NCBI RefSeq assembly: GCF_001949145.1
Contig: NW_019091584.1
Span: 186,001 to 250,000, forward strand
Direction of reading: 5' to 3'
Source of the DNA: Acanthaster planci
Taxonomy: Eukaryota; Echinodermata; Asteroidea; Valvatida; Acanthasteridae
DNA length: 64,000 nt
Shown here: positions 38,376 to 51,000 of the stretch, one piece after another
Numbering within the stretch: position 1 is the stretch's first letter
Layout of the letters: each line of letters starts with the position of its first letter
Position numbers and translations under genes: made by a program
Notes under the pieces: model-generated
Databases searched by the model: none
Seen by the model: only the letters and a program-made list of their open reading frames with translations
What the model was told of the DNA's origin: nothing

Positions 38376-39294
38376 AAGTTACATCTGATGAGGAAGCTGT
38401 TTCAGTGGCCGAGTCATCATCAAGCATCAGCTTGAGTACCAGAGTTGTGACTCAGAACTCACCAGTGAGAGATGAGGCCGATTCATGCCATGTGCTCTGT
38501 GTAAAAGTTCCCTCTAATTAGCAGAGAGGAGAGAGGCTGATGGGGAATGTTTCAACTCAGGAGACTTTTCGAAAGTGTGAATAGGGGTGTATCGGGGCAA
38601 ATATATCACTTTATGGTGGGACCTCCCAATGTAGCAAGAGTGGAGATTTGGAAAGAAGTATTGTACAAATCTTGGATCTCTCTGGAGTCAATACTTGTAG
38701 TTGTGGAACCCCTCTTAGTTACAAAAAGTGGCTGCGGTAAAACTGCACCTGTTGCTACCTCACTGTGAAATAGTACTACACGTTGTGGTAAATGGACCGG
38801 AGTTCTGAACCAATTCACTTTGATTTTTCAAGTCCGGTTGCATTTCCTAACAAATCCGTTGTGTGTCATGAGAGAGTTTATTTTTAATGTCTAGAGTAAT
38901 GATTTTGTTAATTACACGTGCATCTTTAAATATGAATTCCCAAGACTGAAATGTGCTCTGTTCCTTTTGATTCAGTGGCAGTGGGTTTAAATTCAATTAT
39001 CTAGCGTCTTTGTACCATTCTCACCCACCGCAACCAGAGTGGCGGTGCTGGGTGTCTCTCAGGTAGCGACATAGAATTAACTTACCTCAAATTCGTATGA
39101 TTTGGCCACAGTGTCTTTGATGTGACAGATGAAACTTTCCAATCTGTGAACTAGTGGGCCTGTCATTTTACTAGATATTCTTCAAGTATGGGCTTGCGGT
39201 CAGTTTGGGCGCTGGCCAATTGCTGATGACTTTTCACTTTTGAAAGTTGTTTTCTCCTAGAACTGGTCCTGAGAGTTGGGAAACTTTAAATAAA
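38376..39294 (+). terminator. TKFC: Probable TKFC 3' UTR and polyadenylation signal
   Basis: The first canonical AATAAA that I see after the TKFC stop is at 39289-39294, followed by a T-rich stretch. A second is at 39438-39443. Either would give a 3' UTR of about 0.9-1.1 kb. The opposite-strand PLD3-like gene ends at 42330 or 45088, so the two genes converge. The cleavage site itself cannot be read from sequence alone. Confidence 0.5.
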
Positions 39295-39642
39295 GTTCAA
39301 ATTATAATAATTTTTTTAAAAAATGACAATTCCGGTGCATCATTCCTTCTTTGTATATAGAACATCCAGTGAAAGAATCTCACAATAGCCAGTGTATAAT
39401 CTATTTTTTATAATACTGAATGGAAAAAAGCAGATCAAATAAAACGCATTATTACCTTACTGTTGTCACTGTTTTATTTCACTTCTACGTGTAGGTTCAT
39501 GAATATGTATTTTGAGATGATTTAATGATTTGCCCCCTCTTATACTGACACACAAACATCCTACTGTAGACAGAACTCAGCTAAACATAGCATGGTACTA
39601 ATACTGAACTCATGAAAAAGGTAAATGGTACATTTCCAAATA

Positions 39643-39902
39643 GGTCACTTGGGAGACATTTTGTGGTAAATTTTTCTACATTAGGAGACATCGGTCATTA
39701 GGGAGACATTTCAATGTCTCCCTAATGCTCCAACTACCAAAAGGAGGAAATTTTTATTGTGCACATTTTGAGAGATGATAGATTAGGGTCTGAAAGGAAA
39801 ACATGCAAAGTTTAAGATCAGATTAGGGAATATTGAATTATGGGACGGTAAAGTTTGAAAAGATTTTGTGCACGTTCCTATGCGAATATCTCCCAAGTGA
39901 CC
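39643..39902. mobile_element. 260-bp palindromic MITE between TKFC and the PLD3-like gene
   Basis: GGTCACTTGGGAGACATT at 39643-39660 is matched in inverted orientation by 39885-39902 with one difference, and looser similarity continues outward. Inside, 39696-39710 and 39713-39727 form a perfect 15-bp stem (CATTAGGGAGACATT) with a 2-nt loop, repeating the GGGAGACATT motif of the ends. No ORF. It resembles the other 250-261-bp elements of this window in length and outer GGTCA word. Confidence 0.75.
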
Positions 39903-41721
39903 CATTTTTGGTAATTTACATAACATTTATCATTAAGCCTGAATGCATTTGTATTCTGCATTTAACCAAACATACGAAGAGATTTGAGTTTCTACAGAGA
40001 CACATATAATGAGAGATTTGCTGTTTCGTGATACAGTATTTCGGTGTTTAGATGCAGCTTGATTTGGCGGCAAGAAGTTGAAGTCATTGCTGCTGTGGCA
40101 CCAGGCTTGTGAGCAGATGTATGCACACATCACGTGGCTATTCAACCAGCTGGGTGTTGAGACTTGCCAAACTGTCCAGCAGGCACGTTGCCGTTTGTTG
40201 GTCACCGTCAAGGACAGGATCCAGAAACAAATTTTCTTGAAACTTTTTTCATGTTGCCTTTTGTAGCCTTTCTGAAAGGTAAGGTTACATTCAGGGTTTT
40301 TTTTTAAGGGAAATGAAACAAATAGACAAAAAGCCTCTCGTTACAATAGTTGATAAAAAAAAATTGGCTGCCTAATGGGGGAGGCATGGCCCCTGTTGGG
40401 CCCCCCTCTCCCATTCCAGATATGTCCTTAGCCACGGGTCTGTTTTACCAAGTAAGCTGTGCACAACATACAAAATACTGTCTGCTTACTACACAAAATT
40501 GACCAACGGTTAGCATGTGGATGCTCGGGAACTTGCCGTCCATTTAGCTTGGGGAGAAATTGGCTTTACAGAAGGTGGCCAGATTACTGACTCATCACAA
40601 CAATATACCCCATCAATGGAAAGAGCCAGACAAATATGGCAGCTGCTTGAATACCCTTGCTGCTCTGTGTTCTCTTCATCCATGCCAACGACAGGTTTGT
40701 ACTCATTTACATGAAATTTGGCCATGCCTACGGGAGCTTACATACCATACATGTGTACTCTTCCTACAAGTAGTCCACGGCAGTTCATTACCTTGCAATG
40801 GTACAGGCACTGTTAGTTCAACACATCACACATTAATCTAACTTGTGGAATATGGGATACTTCTAAGAGCAAAGAAGTCCACAAGAGACATCTTGTGATA
40901 AACAGTTCAATTCAATAGCACCAATGAATAGTGTAGATATGGTTGCATAGGGAAAATGTGAATAAAAATATACTTTTATCCTAAAGATTACACACACAAT
41001 AACTGTACAGTGGAAGAAAAGTCTTAAGAAAGTTCCTTAAAATTGAAAACCTTTGCGTTGAACACGGAAAATGTTATTGTAACCATTTTTCTCCAACACA
41101 CTGGGAATTCATCCATTTTTTGACTGGTAGTGTGGATAATTGTTGTCACTTCTTCAAACAGTGACAATGATGCTGACACGTATGTTCACCCAGCACTGCT
41201 GGTGTATCAATTTTGTCTTAATACATGGAATTGTATGGGGTGGCACATGACAGGGATAGCCATAATCCAGTCCTGTCTTCAAACGGCTTCAAATTTTGAT
41301 CAAAAGAGGCAGTGGTGGACAGCCATAATGTGATGAAAGCAATAAATAGATTGTTAGTTCCTGCACAGAATTAGACTGTCCATTAACCTTTAGTGCGTCC
41401 AAATTGTTGCGGTAATTCCAAGAGATCAACAGTCAGCTACAAATCGGTGGCAAATTGCTCCCGACACGGAACCATGTTCCTTAAGCCCTAGATCGCTCGG
41501 ACGATCTCCACAGTTCCGACAGTATAGCAGGGAATCAAGCTGAGATTCGCCACATGTAGCCCATCACTTCCCAAACTTGTCTTTTAAACTTTGGCTGAAA
41601 GTTGGATAGTCATCGCTCTAGTACTGACGAAACATGAAAAACTGAAGAAAAGATCTTCACAGTGTATTGACCAAAACACATATTTTCTAAAATTCTTCCA
41701 AAGAATTCTTTGTTACTTCTA
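39903..41721. other. Convergent intergenic spacer, no recognised gene
   Basis: ORFs of 62-93 codons occur on both strands around 39.9-40.8 kb, but none has a recognisable domain. No RNA gene is seen. The stretch may include 3' UTR sequence of the downstream terminal exon of the PLD3-like gene, although I see no clear minus-strand AATAAA close to 42330. Confidence 0.4.
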
Positions 41722-42152
41722 CAGGGGCGGATCCAGGATTTTTCAAAAGGGGGGGTCCAACCCAGGGCACTATTTTGTTTTAAAAAGCATGAATTTCAGG
41801 TTGCCATATAGCCCTCCACCTGAACCCGAATTACAGGTGACTTACTCTTTGTCTAGTGGGTTAGAGCATTCAATCGGTGGGGGGGGGACATAGGCCTAAT
41901 GACTTTCGCTGATTACATGCGTGGCCATTTGGCACTGGAAGCCACCCAGAGCTGTTGGAACATTTCATCCATATCCCGAAAACCATAGTAATATCCCAGC
42001 ATGTACGGTTTTATGTCAGGTTCCTCAACCAAAAACATCAGAAAACATCAACAGAATGCTATGTTTGCTCTTGATCCCAAGTTAAAAAAAAAGGGTCTTC
42101 TTATGAAAGGGGGGGTCCAGACCCCCAGGAGCTCCCCCTGGATCTGCCTATG
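41722..42152. mobile_element. hAT-like non-autonomous element (CAGGGGCGGATCCAGG end)
   Basis: The left end CAGGGGCGGATCCAGG (41722) is matched by an inverted, slightly degenerate right end whose reverse complement is CATAGGCAGATCCAGG (ending 42152). CTTCTA flanks both sides directly (41716-41721 and 42153-42158), consistent with an eroded target duplication. The interior near both ends shares GGGGGGTCC-type sequence. No transposase ORF. It ends about 175 bp from the stop codon of the distal PLD3-like terminal exon. Confidence 0.7.
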
Positions 42153-42329
42153 CTTCTAAGAGTTAACTGCAACTCAAATTGATTAAAAAAGAATTAAAAA
42201 ACTGTTTTACATGAAATGCCTGTGGCATTATTGCTATCTATCTGTGCGTACTCAAAAGATTTTTGGTAACCTTTTTTACCTGTAGTTCTTGCTGTCCTAA
42301 CCTACAAGTAGCTTTCAGGAGTCCAACAT

Positions 42330-42523
42330 CTATTTGGTTTCTTGTGCAAGAAAAAAGGCATATTGTGAATTCCAGTCACGCTCAAACACGTCTGCCAGTT
42401 GCTTCCGTAAAGACTTCCCATCATTCTCTCCCACATTCCCCGGCAATGGCAGTGATGTATCGTTGATGACAGAACCAACTCCACCGGTAACGGTGAAGTA
42501 ATCTTTGCTCCAGTTGGACGTAC
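42330..42523 (-). CDS. Second (distal) terminal exon of the PLD3-like gene, exon 8B
   Basis: Acceptor TTTTTCATAG at 42524, then a phase-1 start identical in layout to exon 8A. It encodes 64 residues, [20 protein letters not shown] then NDTS, a short linker, [18 protein letters not shown], and the unique tail FFLAQETK before TAG (42332-42330). Ungapped against exon 8A, 37 of 60 residues agree by my count, with the first ten identical. The exon completes the second HKD motif region (YIG|TSNWS) if joined to exon 7, giving a 476-aa product. No frameshift or stop is present. It may be a mutually exclusive last exon or a recent unexpressed duplicate. Confidence 0.8.
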
Positions 42524-45087
42524 CTATGAAAAATGAAAAACAGAATCCAACATTCACCAAGGTCCTATACACATTTGAACCATAGCACATTTTACCTATA
42601 CACATGTAAATGATTATGAATGTATCATCAAAACTCGAACATTTTCTTGGTTGATTTATTTCAAAGCGGCAACAAGCATATTAATTAAAAAGGAGTAACA
42701 TCACTTGAAATTCTCAATCAGGTGACGATTTTTTTGAAGTTATGAAGAAAAGAAAAGAAAGAAAAATCAAGAGTTAGTTAAGAACACACAACTCCTTGTA
42801 CCCCTTGTCCCTGATATCACCAACATTTATTGTCCTGACAATTCTCTCTTTTTTGGTGATGTTTTGATGAAAATAATCACAACAAACTCTAACGAGAAAC
42901 TGCATTTGTTAAAGGTACCGTGTAGGAGAAATATTTTAATAAGATCCATGAAGTTGCAGCTTTGTGTATCAATTAACTTCATGGTCAGGTTTTATTTTTC
43001 TGTTTTTATCTATATTTTTGGTCCTTTTTGGTTTCTTGCTAAGTATGATTATTCACATATTCCTGGCAAAACTATGGCATAATTATAAGGCACTGAACCT
43101 CAGTGTTGCATTGATTTCAGCACAAACAGTTGCTGTATTATTTATAATTTGCTATTGAAGATTTCCATTTCCTTTGGGAATTTGTTTCTATTTATTGTTA
43201 TTTTAAATTTGAACATTAAAACATGCAAACCGAACCGTGTCTTAATGGATTTGCATCCCACTAACAGTGCCCGCCTTTGTCAGAAATAGCCTAGTGAATT
43301 TTGAATACTTTAAAAGGTGCCTTCATTTAACTCCAAAAACATATACATGTACTGAAGAAGAGTTTAAACACGGACAAAAAGTAATTCTAAGAAGATTTAT
43401 TGCATTGATCCTTAAAACACTTCAACAAGTACTTCAAAATGCTGTCTAAATTTGAATAAGTGTCTTCAATTACATGTAAGTCTGGAATGTGCCTGGTGAA
43501 GCTTGAATATAAATGTGGTGGACGCCTGTTCCTGATGGTATGGTGGGTGTAGTAACCTGCCAATGACCGCTGATCATGGTTAGAGTTGGTGTGTTGGCCT
43601 TGGGCAAGTTAAAGGTGTCAAGGGGAATGAGATTGGAGGCTGATGGATGGCTGATGGCCTCATCATGTCTGACTTCAAGAAGTACACTGTACACTGTACA
43701 TGTTCAAAGTACATGTATTTCAAACTGTATGATGCTGAAGGACAGGAAACCAATGCAAAGGCTGCAGTATGGATGTGATGTGTCCACGTGGTTCGCTCCA
43801 AAAACTGTACAGACTGCAGCGCTCTGTAGACGTTGACGACATAATCATGTGAGTGGTCAGGTGGTGGGTAACTGTTGTAGTAGGCCAGGTGGTTCTGCAG
43901 TCATTTTGCCATCAATGGACTTGAAATCTCAGAGACACAGTTCTCGCAATATCTCATCATTTGAACACTGGTAGGCAAATAATGTCAGCTTTTCCACTGA
44001 CCGTACCATCTGGAACATACACATGTACAAACCGATGTGTGATACAGCTTTAAGCTTTTGTTTCTACATGTATTCTTTATGGACATCTGAGCATGCAAGC
44101 CGGGTTTCAAAGAAATCTGCCACAGGCAATGTGAGATGAGTATGGAATCTGCCCCCACCACATGGTGGTGAAAAATTGTACTTCTTTCAGCTAGGGTTAA
44201 CTACAGGTTCATGTATCCACAGCACTTCAAAGTGCAACAAAGAAAGACAGTCCTTTTCTATTATCATTACAGTGGACAGTTACACAAACTAATTGTCTTT
44301 TAATTCAACATCAAAACTAGTATGATAACTACGAGTATATGGATAAATTCTTGAACATACAAATGTGGACTAGGTCCATTTTTCAACAATCAAAACTCTT
44401 CTTGACCTTTTAAGGCGCAGCAAACAATACATTTTTTTTTCTCTCAGTTGAGCAGAATCTCAAAAAACAAGGCAAGAAGTTCTGCACAAATCTGATAAAG
44501 GACTCCCAAATTTCCATGTTATATCTTTAGTCATGTAAGTGGAAGACTGGGCAGTGTGTTTTTAAATGTGTAGAAAGAGAGTCCAACATGGTAACAGTGA
44601 AAAATAAAGAGAAAGTAGCATCTTTCTGCTTGCCTAGGTGTCCATATACGGTAGTTTCTTCTGTTTAAACATACTCACTTTGAAGATGTTATGATTTACA
44701 GTACAATACAATGGCAGTCATGATCTGAGAAGGCACAGGTACAACATTATACAAAAATGATGTATGTATCTTAAATTACTAATCCATGAATAAACCTAGA
44801 CAAGCATCCCTCTACCTCAGGTTTAGGGCCAAATTTCTGTACAACCTAACAATAATGTAATTATAAACAAAATGAACAATTTAAAATGGATTTTTGAAAT
44901 GAGAAAGTTGAGCACATACATGCAAATGTTTTACAGAATTACAAATGCCACAGAAGTAAAACTAGTACACATCATTTTGGCATATGAAAATTAACTAAAT
45001 AAACACAATGTTTGAACTGACAGCATGTTATTTGAAACAGTTTCCAACATCGAGCTTTATAGAGTGAACCTTCAACCTTTAAATGTA
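42524..45087. other. Sequence between the two PLD3-like last exons
   Basis: This stretch would be the 3' UTR and downstream of exon 8A, and intron for a transcript using exon 8B. Minus-strand AATAAA words (TTTATT on the plus strand) occur at 43396-43401, 43191-43196 and 42826-42831, and could serve the 8A transcript with a long 3' UTR. ORFs of 60-86 codons near 43.3-43.8 kb show no domain. No other gene is recognised. Confidence 0.45.
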
Positions 45088-48000
45088 TTATAGGACGTAT
45101 GTGGCATAGTCCGAGTTCCAGTCACGCTCAAACACGTCGGCCACTTGCTGCCGCAAGTGTTTCGTTAAACTCTCTCCCGAGTTCCCTGCTGCAGCTGACG
45201 ATGTCTGATTGACAATGACGCCAACTCCACCATCCTCAACGAAGTAATCCTTGCTCCAGTTTGACGTACCTAAGAATTAAGAATTGAGTAAATTTCGATG
45301 GCAGGCCATCCGGGCATCCAGAGTGGATTTCAGGTTAAGTACGATATTTGGAGGGCTGGGAAGAGAATACTATCCCAGTATGTTCACTTGTGACATCGAA
45401 GGGATAACCAGGAATATGTTTTAAGGCAGCCCCAAAAAGAACAGAATCGGAAATGATCACATCATCCGAGAGAGAAAAAGTGCATGACAGCAGACGACTT
45501 TGCTGACAGTTGCAGTTTCCAAAGAATATTCAGCAATAAATTATCTTATTACGTGTACTGCTGCTCTCTCATCACATTTTAGAAGGAAGTGCCCTCTGGG
45601 ATTCGGTACTGTACATGCAACAAACTGGGGGACATCTATATGTTTGGAGACGACAGAAAACTTTTCAGCCATTCTGAACCAGCAAAAAATCAACTCTAAA
45701 CGTTGGATCTCATTTAGCCAGAACAGTGCACGTCACACCACAGAGGCATAACTGAAGACATGACAACGTCCAACCAATGACCAACTTGAAACAGAAACAT
45801 GTTTCTGTTGGCAGCTATGAAAGCACACCCCTGTTTGCACATGCAAATACAGTTGAAACAGCTACTGTACTGTGAAGTATATGCATTAACAACGCAGATC
45901 AACTGAAGCGGAGCAAGTTTAAATGCAAAAATACAATTTATTTCAAAAGAAACAGATCAACAGAAAGTAAAACAATTGAATGCACAGGAACTATACATTG
46001 AAAGAACAATCGGAAACCTTTTCGTAAGAGACTGACATATTCACATGTACTTTCTCGGTACATTTGCATTACTATGGCAATAGTTCCAAGATAAACTGAT
46101 TTCCAATTTGTTTTGAAAAGGACTGGGTAACTATTTGAGGGCTGAAAGTCGATGATGAGCCAAAAACTCACCTATATAGGCCTGCTTGTCCGTAACCATG
46201 TACTTATTATGGTTTACTCTTGCATATGGAATTTGGGCCTGAGCTGGGGTCGACGGCACTTTGAAGATTTTCTGCCAAAATAAGGAATTCACCAAGTGTA
46301 AACATTACAGTCTTTTTGTCAGCACAATTTCATTATAAACACCATGATATAGTTGTACTAATGTATAAGATTTTCTGGCCATGTTTTGAATGCCAAGGTG
46401 AAGTGCGTACCTGTGCATATACATATGCTTATCATCCACTACTGTACACGTATCAAATACACGTGCCCTGTGTTTCATTTAACCAACCGTTCTAATCCCT
46501 ACACAAATATTGTTTAAAGTTACAGGGCATATTGTCCATAGGTGAGACGCCTTATGACTTTTGCCAGGTGAAAATTACAACCTTGCTTTTATATTGCACG
46601 CATCAACATTTCCAGCTTTGCTTTCACACATCAGTGCAAAAGTGTGCAATTTTGTAAGCACTTGGCATATGGTCTATGCAGCTGAAAAATATAACCTTCA
46701 ATCTTAATTGAGACGTACACTGTATGCCTCAGCATTTCAACTTCACAAGGAACAGAGCTCTTGTTTGTTGCTGTATAATTAATATTTTTTGTTATAGTGA
46801 TCATTCATTTGTAGTTTAGAAGGAAAGCAAGGTCATTCAGCCAAACAACTGAAAAAAGAGGTAACAAGTATATTAAATACAAATTTAAAGATGCCCACAA
46901 CTGTATGCAAGAAAATGTATTGTATACATGTCCAAATGTGTATTTATAAATATGTACACAATACGTGGAGACAACACACATATTGAAACAGAGATGTTGT
47001 GGGGCCCAAACATTATGGGGACAATATTTTTACCCCCACAACCATAGTTAATCTCAACTTTCCTAACCAACGAAACTGCCCCTCAATGTGGTGTAAGGTC
47101 AGGGGCAGTTACATGTAAGTGTTACAACCTTTTGGAAAATTAAGTGAATGTTTTTTTACTATAATGTGCAATACTCTTTGACACCTTAGGGCGCTGTTGC
47201 TGTGTTGATACAGTATGTGTCACCTCCTTTTCAATAGAGTTTGGGGCTTACATGTACTTTCCCAATGATTTAAACTGAGAATGTAACTCAGTTACTCAGA
47301 GAAATGGGGAGTTAATAAACTCATTCAATGGCTGTCACTGAGGACTTTCCCTAAATTTATTTCCCACAAACTTTGTATTCATATACTCACACTAAAATCA
47401 AAATGCTACATCATTTGCTCTGCAAGGCAAAGTCAGTACCAAACAGTATCAGTGCCACAACATATTAAACTGAGTAGAATTTGCCCACTCACCACCTCTA
47501 TGTCCATTTTGCTGGTGTTGTTGAGGACGGCCAGTGACTGCAGAAATCCAAACATGTCTGGGTTGGTGTGATTCCACGAGCTTGCCAGGAGCCGTACTGC
47601 TATACCACGATTAAATGCAGCACTACGAAGCTTATCATCTATGACTGACCAAAATCTGAAACAGAAATTCAACACAGGCTTTTTGTCAGTCTAATAAACT
47701 CTACTGACAGATGTATGTAGGAGTGTCAACAGATTATCAGGAGAAGGGGGTTTGATATAAATATGTCTTGGGAGCCCTGAAATTTTCCTGTTGGAGCACG
47801 CCCCCAAGAAAAATTTTTTAAAAGGACATTGCATCCTTCAATCTGGTAAACTTTCAATGCCCAAAAAGACAAATCCAAGACTTCTGTTTTGTGGTTGATT
47901 TGTTGGTGAAACAATGGAGGATTTCAAATGATGAGGAAAGGGTGCTCCTTCGTGCCAATGGGATGTTAAAATCTCCGTGCTCTCAATCACTGCTATTAAG

Positions 48001-51000
48001 TTGTAAAATTTTCAATCAAAACAGGACAAAACAAGACAAGCCAAAACATGCGGGGAAAAAACTTCATTAAAATTGAATTAACTCAAAAGTCGAAGGAAAA
48101 CTAGAGTCCAAGCTCACTTTTGAGGGTCACTGAATGCCAAGAAAGGGTAGTACTCCATGACTGCAACATGAATGAAGCGCTCCGCATTGTCCATGACGTC
48201 GAGAATGGCATCAATGTCATTCGTCCGGCCATCTGAGCAAAACTGAGGAGGAGAACTCTGCACGGACAGCAAGTGAAACAAAACAACAATCATGTCAAGT
48301 CGCAGAAGGCAAAATTCATTGATTGAAAACTGTAACATGTCTATCAGCATTCTGTATTCAACATTTCCATTTGATCAAATGTCTGGTTATATATAAAATA
48401 CTGAATTCCCCAAACTCAGGAAATCCCAAAATAGATTCAGAACATAGTGATTGCCAACAGGAAAACAAATCCAAACAGCAGTAACATATTTGAAGACAGA
48501 AGTTAAGTTGTTTTTCTTTCACGTTGTCGGTTCCAATGTTTAAATGAGTATCCTAAGCATGGAATTCACACTTTACAGAATGTACACATGACCACAACAG
48601 TAAGTTTTAGCGTAGAAGTAATTCTGCACTAAAACTACCACTATACAATCGTACGCTGTAGACTAATCTGGTGACTAGAATTAGAAGCCATTGTGGTGGG
48701 GCCATCCTGTTTGCGACAGGCATGTGATACAGGTGAGTTGCATTTCTCTCAGACCAATGGGATGTTGTGACTTGCCCAACTGCACGCCTGCTCTCAAGCT
48801 GAAACCTGTGCATGAGCGTGATGGCCCAACAGGAATGACATCTTCTTGGACTTGTCCAAAGCAAAAAGTAGAGATTCTTTGCATATGGTTTGCTTATTAG
48901 TGCATCCGTGGCGTTGAGCACGGGTATTGGGATGATGGGCAACTAACACTCAAAGTGTTTACTAACCGATAAATACACATCAGTGTCGGTCCCATTGGCC
49001 TTTATCTGCATGGGTGCCATCTTGTTGTAGGGGGTGCTGTAATTGGTGGGCCAGTGGGTTGGTACCCTAGCACCTGGTTTGCCTAGTGTCCAGTACACTT
49101 CAAACAGCTTGGCGGCATCCTTGGCGACACAGCTGCAGTTGAAGAATGCAACACCTAGCTCCTTCACCTGAAAACATGATATCCATTACAACAAATTTAT
49201 TTAAAGACACTCTACTTTGAGTAACATAATTGTTGAAGCTACTGTTAATGCTTTTGCTAAGGATTCTCTAGGGAGCCAATTAGCCAATGTAAAATTTTGA
49301 ATGGTGCAATGAAACACACATAGTGATGTCATCACACGCACCTGTATAATTACATTAACCCTCCTATGCAAAGATACATTCTTGACACAGTTGTCATATC
49401 AGTCAAAATCAGTCAAATTTCCCATATGTGTCTGTGAACTGGGGCAAATCAAGTGAAAGGATTTTTTTACTGTTTTTAACGGTTATAGCAAAAGGAGGGT
49501 TAATAACACTAGATTGATTGGATTCCCAAGATTAATTACAAAGCTCTTTTGTCAGCTATTACATCTGCAGTGCAGCTAAAGGTGCAAGACTACTTTGTAT
49601 GGATCAAGTATGATCGTAAACAATGATTCAACCCTCAGCTGATCTCTTTATCCTTCATCATAAATGCAATGCACAATCATGCAATAATAGTCAAACCATT
49701 GTTGGAAACCCTGTCATTGGTGGCTTTTTGCAGCTGCTCGTCATATCACACAATCATTTTTATTTTAAGAGTTCCCTCTTTACTTAGATGCAAACAAGAT
49801 TAAGAACCAACAATGTATCTGTACCTTATGGCTTGGTTCTAAACAATGGACTTACAGTAAACCCACCACCTTTCCTTTGAGTAAAGCTGGACTATGGTCA
49901 ACCATGGTTTGAGTTGAAAGCTGCTTTTTAGCTAGGGCAAGAAACATGGGAAAAAGTATTGTTTACAAACGTACCTGAGTCAGTGCCCGCCAGTCCATAT
50001 TAGGGCTTCCGATAAAGACATGTTTGCGGTCCACCACCCACATCTTGGTGTGGAGTATGCCGCTGCCAATCAGGGCATCAAAGTCCAGGCTGCGTACCTG
50101 GGCGGCACCAGCCTTCTGCAGACTCTGTGTGTCATTGTTCGGCAGGTATTCACTTGGCTTGTTCTGTGCTATTCTGATCGCTATTCCTCGTTTGGTCCCG
50201 GCATTCATCAGTCCCTTGAAGATCTCTTCTCCCTATATCATGTGACAAGTTGATGCAGGTTTGCAAGTCATGTGCTTAAAAACTGTATTTTGCCTTTGCT
50301 CCGTGCAAGGATCAATGCTGCATTATTTTTCTCCTATGCAAAAAAAAAAGAGGATATGTGACCCCTTCTAGAAAATTCAAATACAGATCGCACTACCTTT
50401 CCATGCAATGGCCTGCTCAAAGTTGAGAAGGGTGACATGTCTTGTGGAATGTCAATTTTTGTTCTTTGTCAGAAAAAAAATCTTGATCACTAAAATTTCA
50501 AGTTTTATGAACAAAAATATTCCAAGGGAACTTGTGCATTGCCGGGGGATTTAAGGTGTCTTTGAACGAACTTGGAGCCTAAGTGTGTATTAGACTCAAC
50601 ATTTTCAAAGCCTATTTTGCAGTTAAGTTGAACTCCATGGAATGTTATATCCCCGGAACAGACTGGTTTGTCATATTCACATGAAAGTTTACACGTGGGC
50701 TTTTTGAGCCACATGTACGTATGTGATTTTTTTACACACTTTCTGGAAAAGTGGATCACATGCAAAGATGATATAATGGCATCGTTTTGATCCCATCACA
50801 AATTCAATCAGCTGCAACTACAGTCACAGACTGTAAATACTAAAATTACTTCAAGGTTTCTCTTAAAACCACTTATTCAACGATCGTTTCATTATTTCAT
50901 TTCTGCTAATTTTACCTGATTTACCGGTATATTTGTAATGTGCCATGAGCATCATATTTGGTAGATACTGGCATCTTATACATGTAAATCTTCTGTATTT

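Noticed and set aside
48600-48942. 111-codon minus-strand ORF as an extra exon of the PLD3-like gene
   Set aside because: It lies in the intron between exons 4 and 5, whose junction is already in phase and matches the family; it has no similarity to PLD3.
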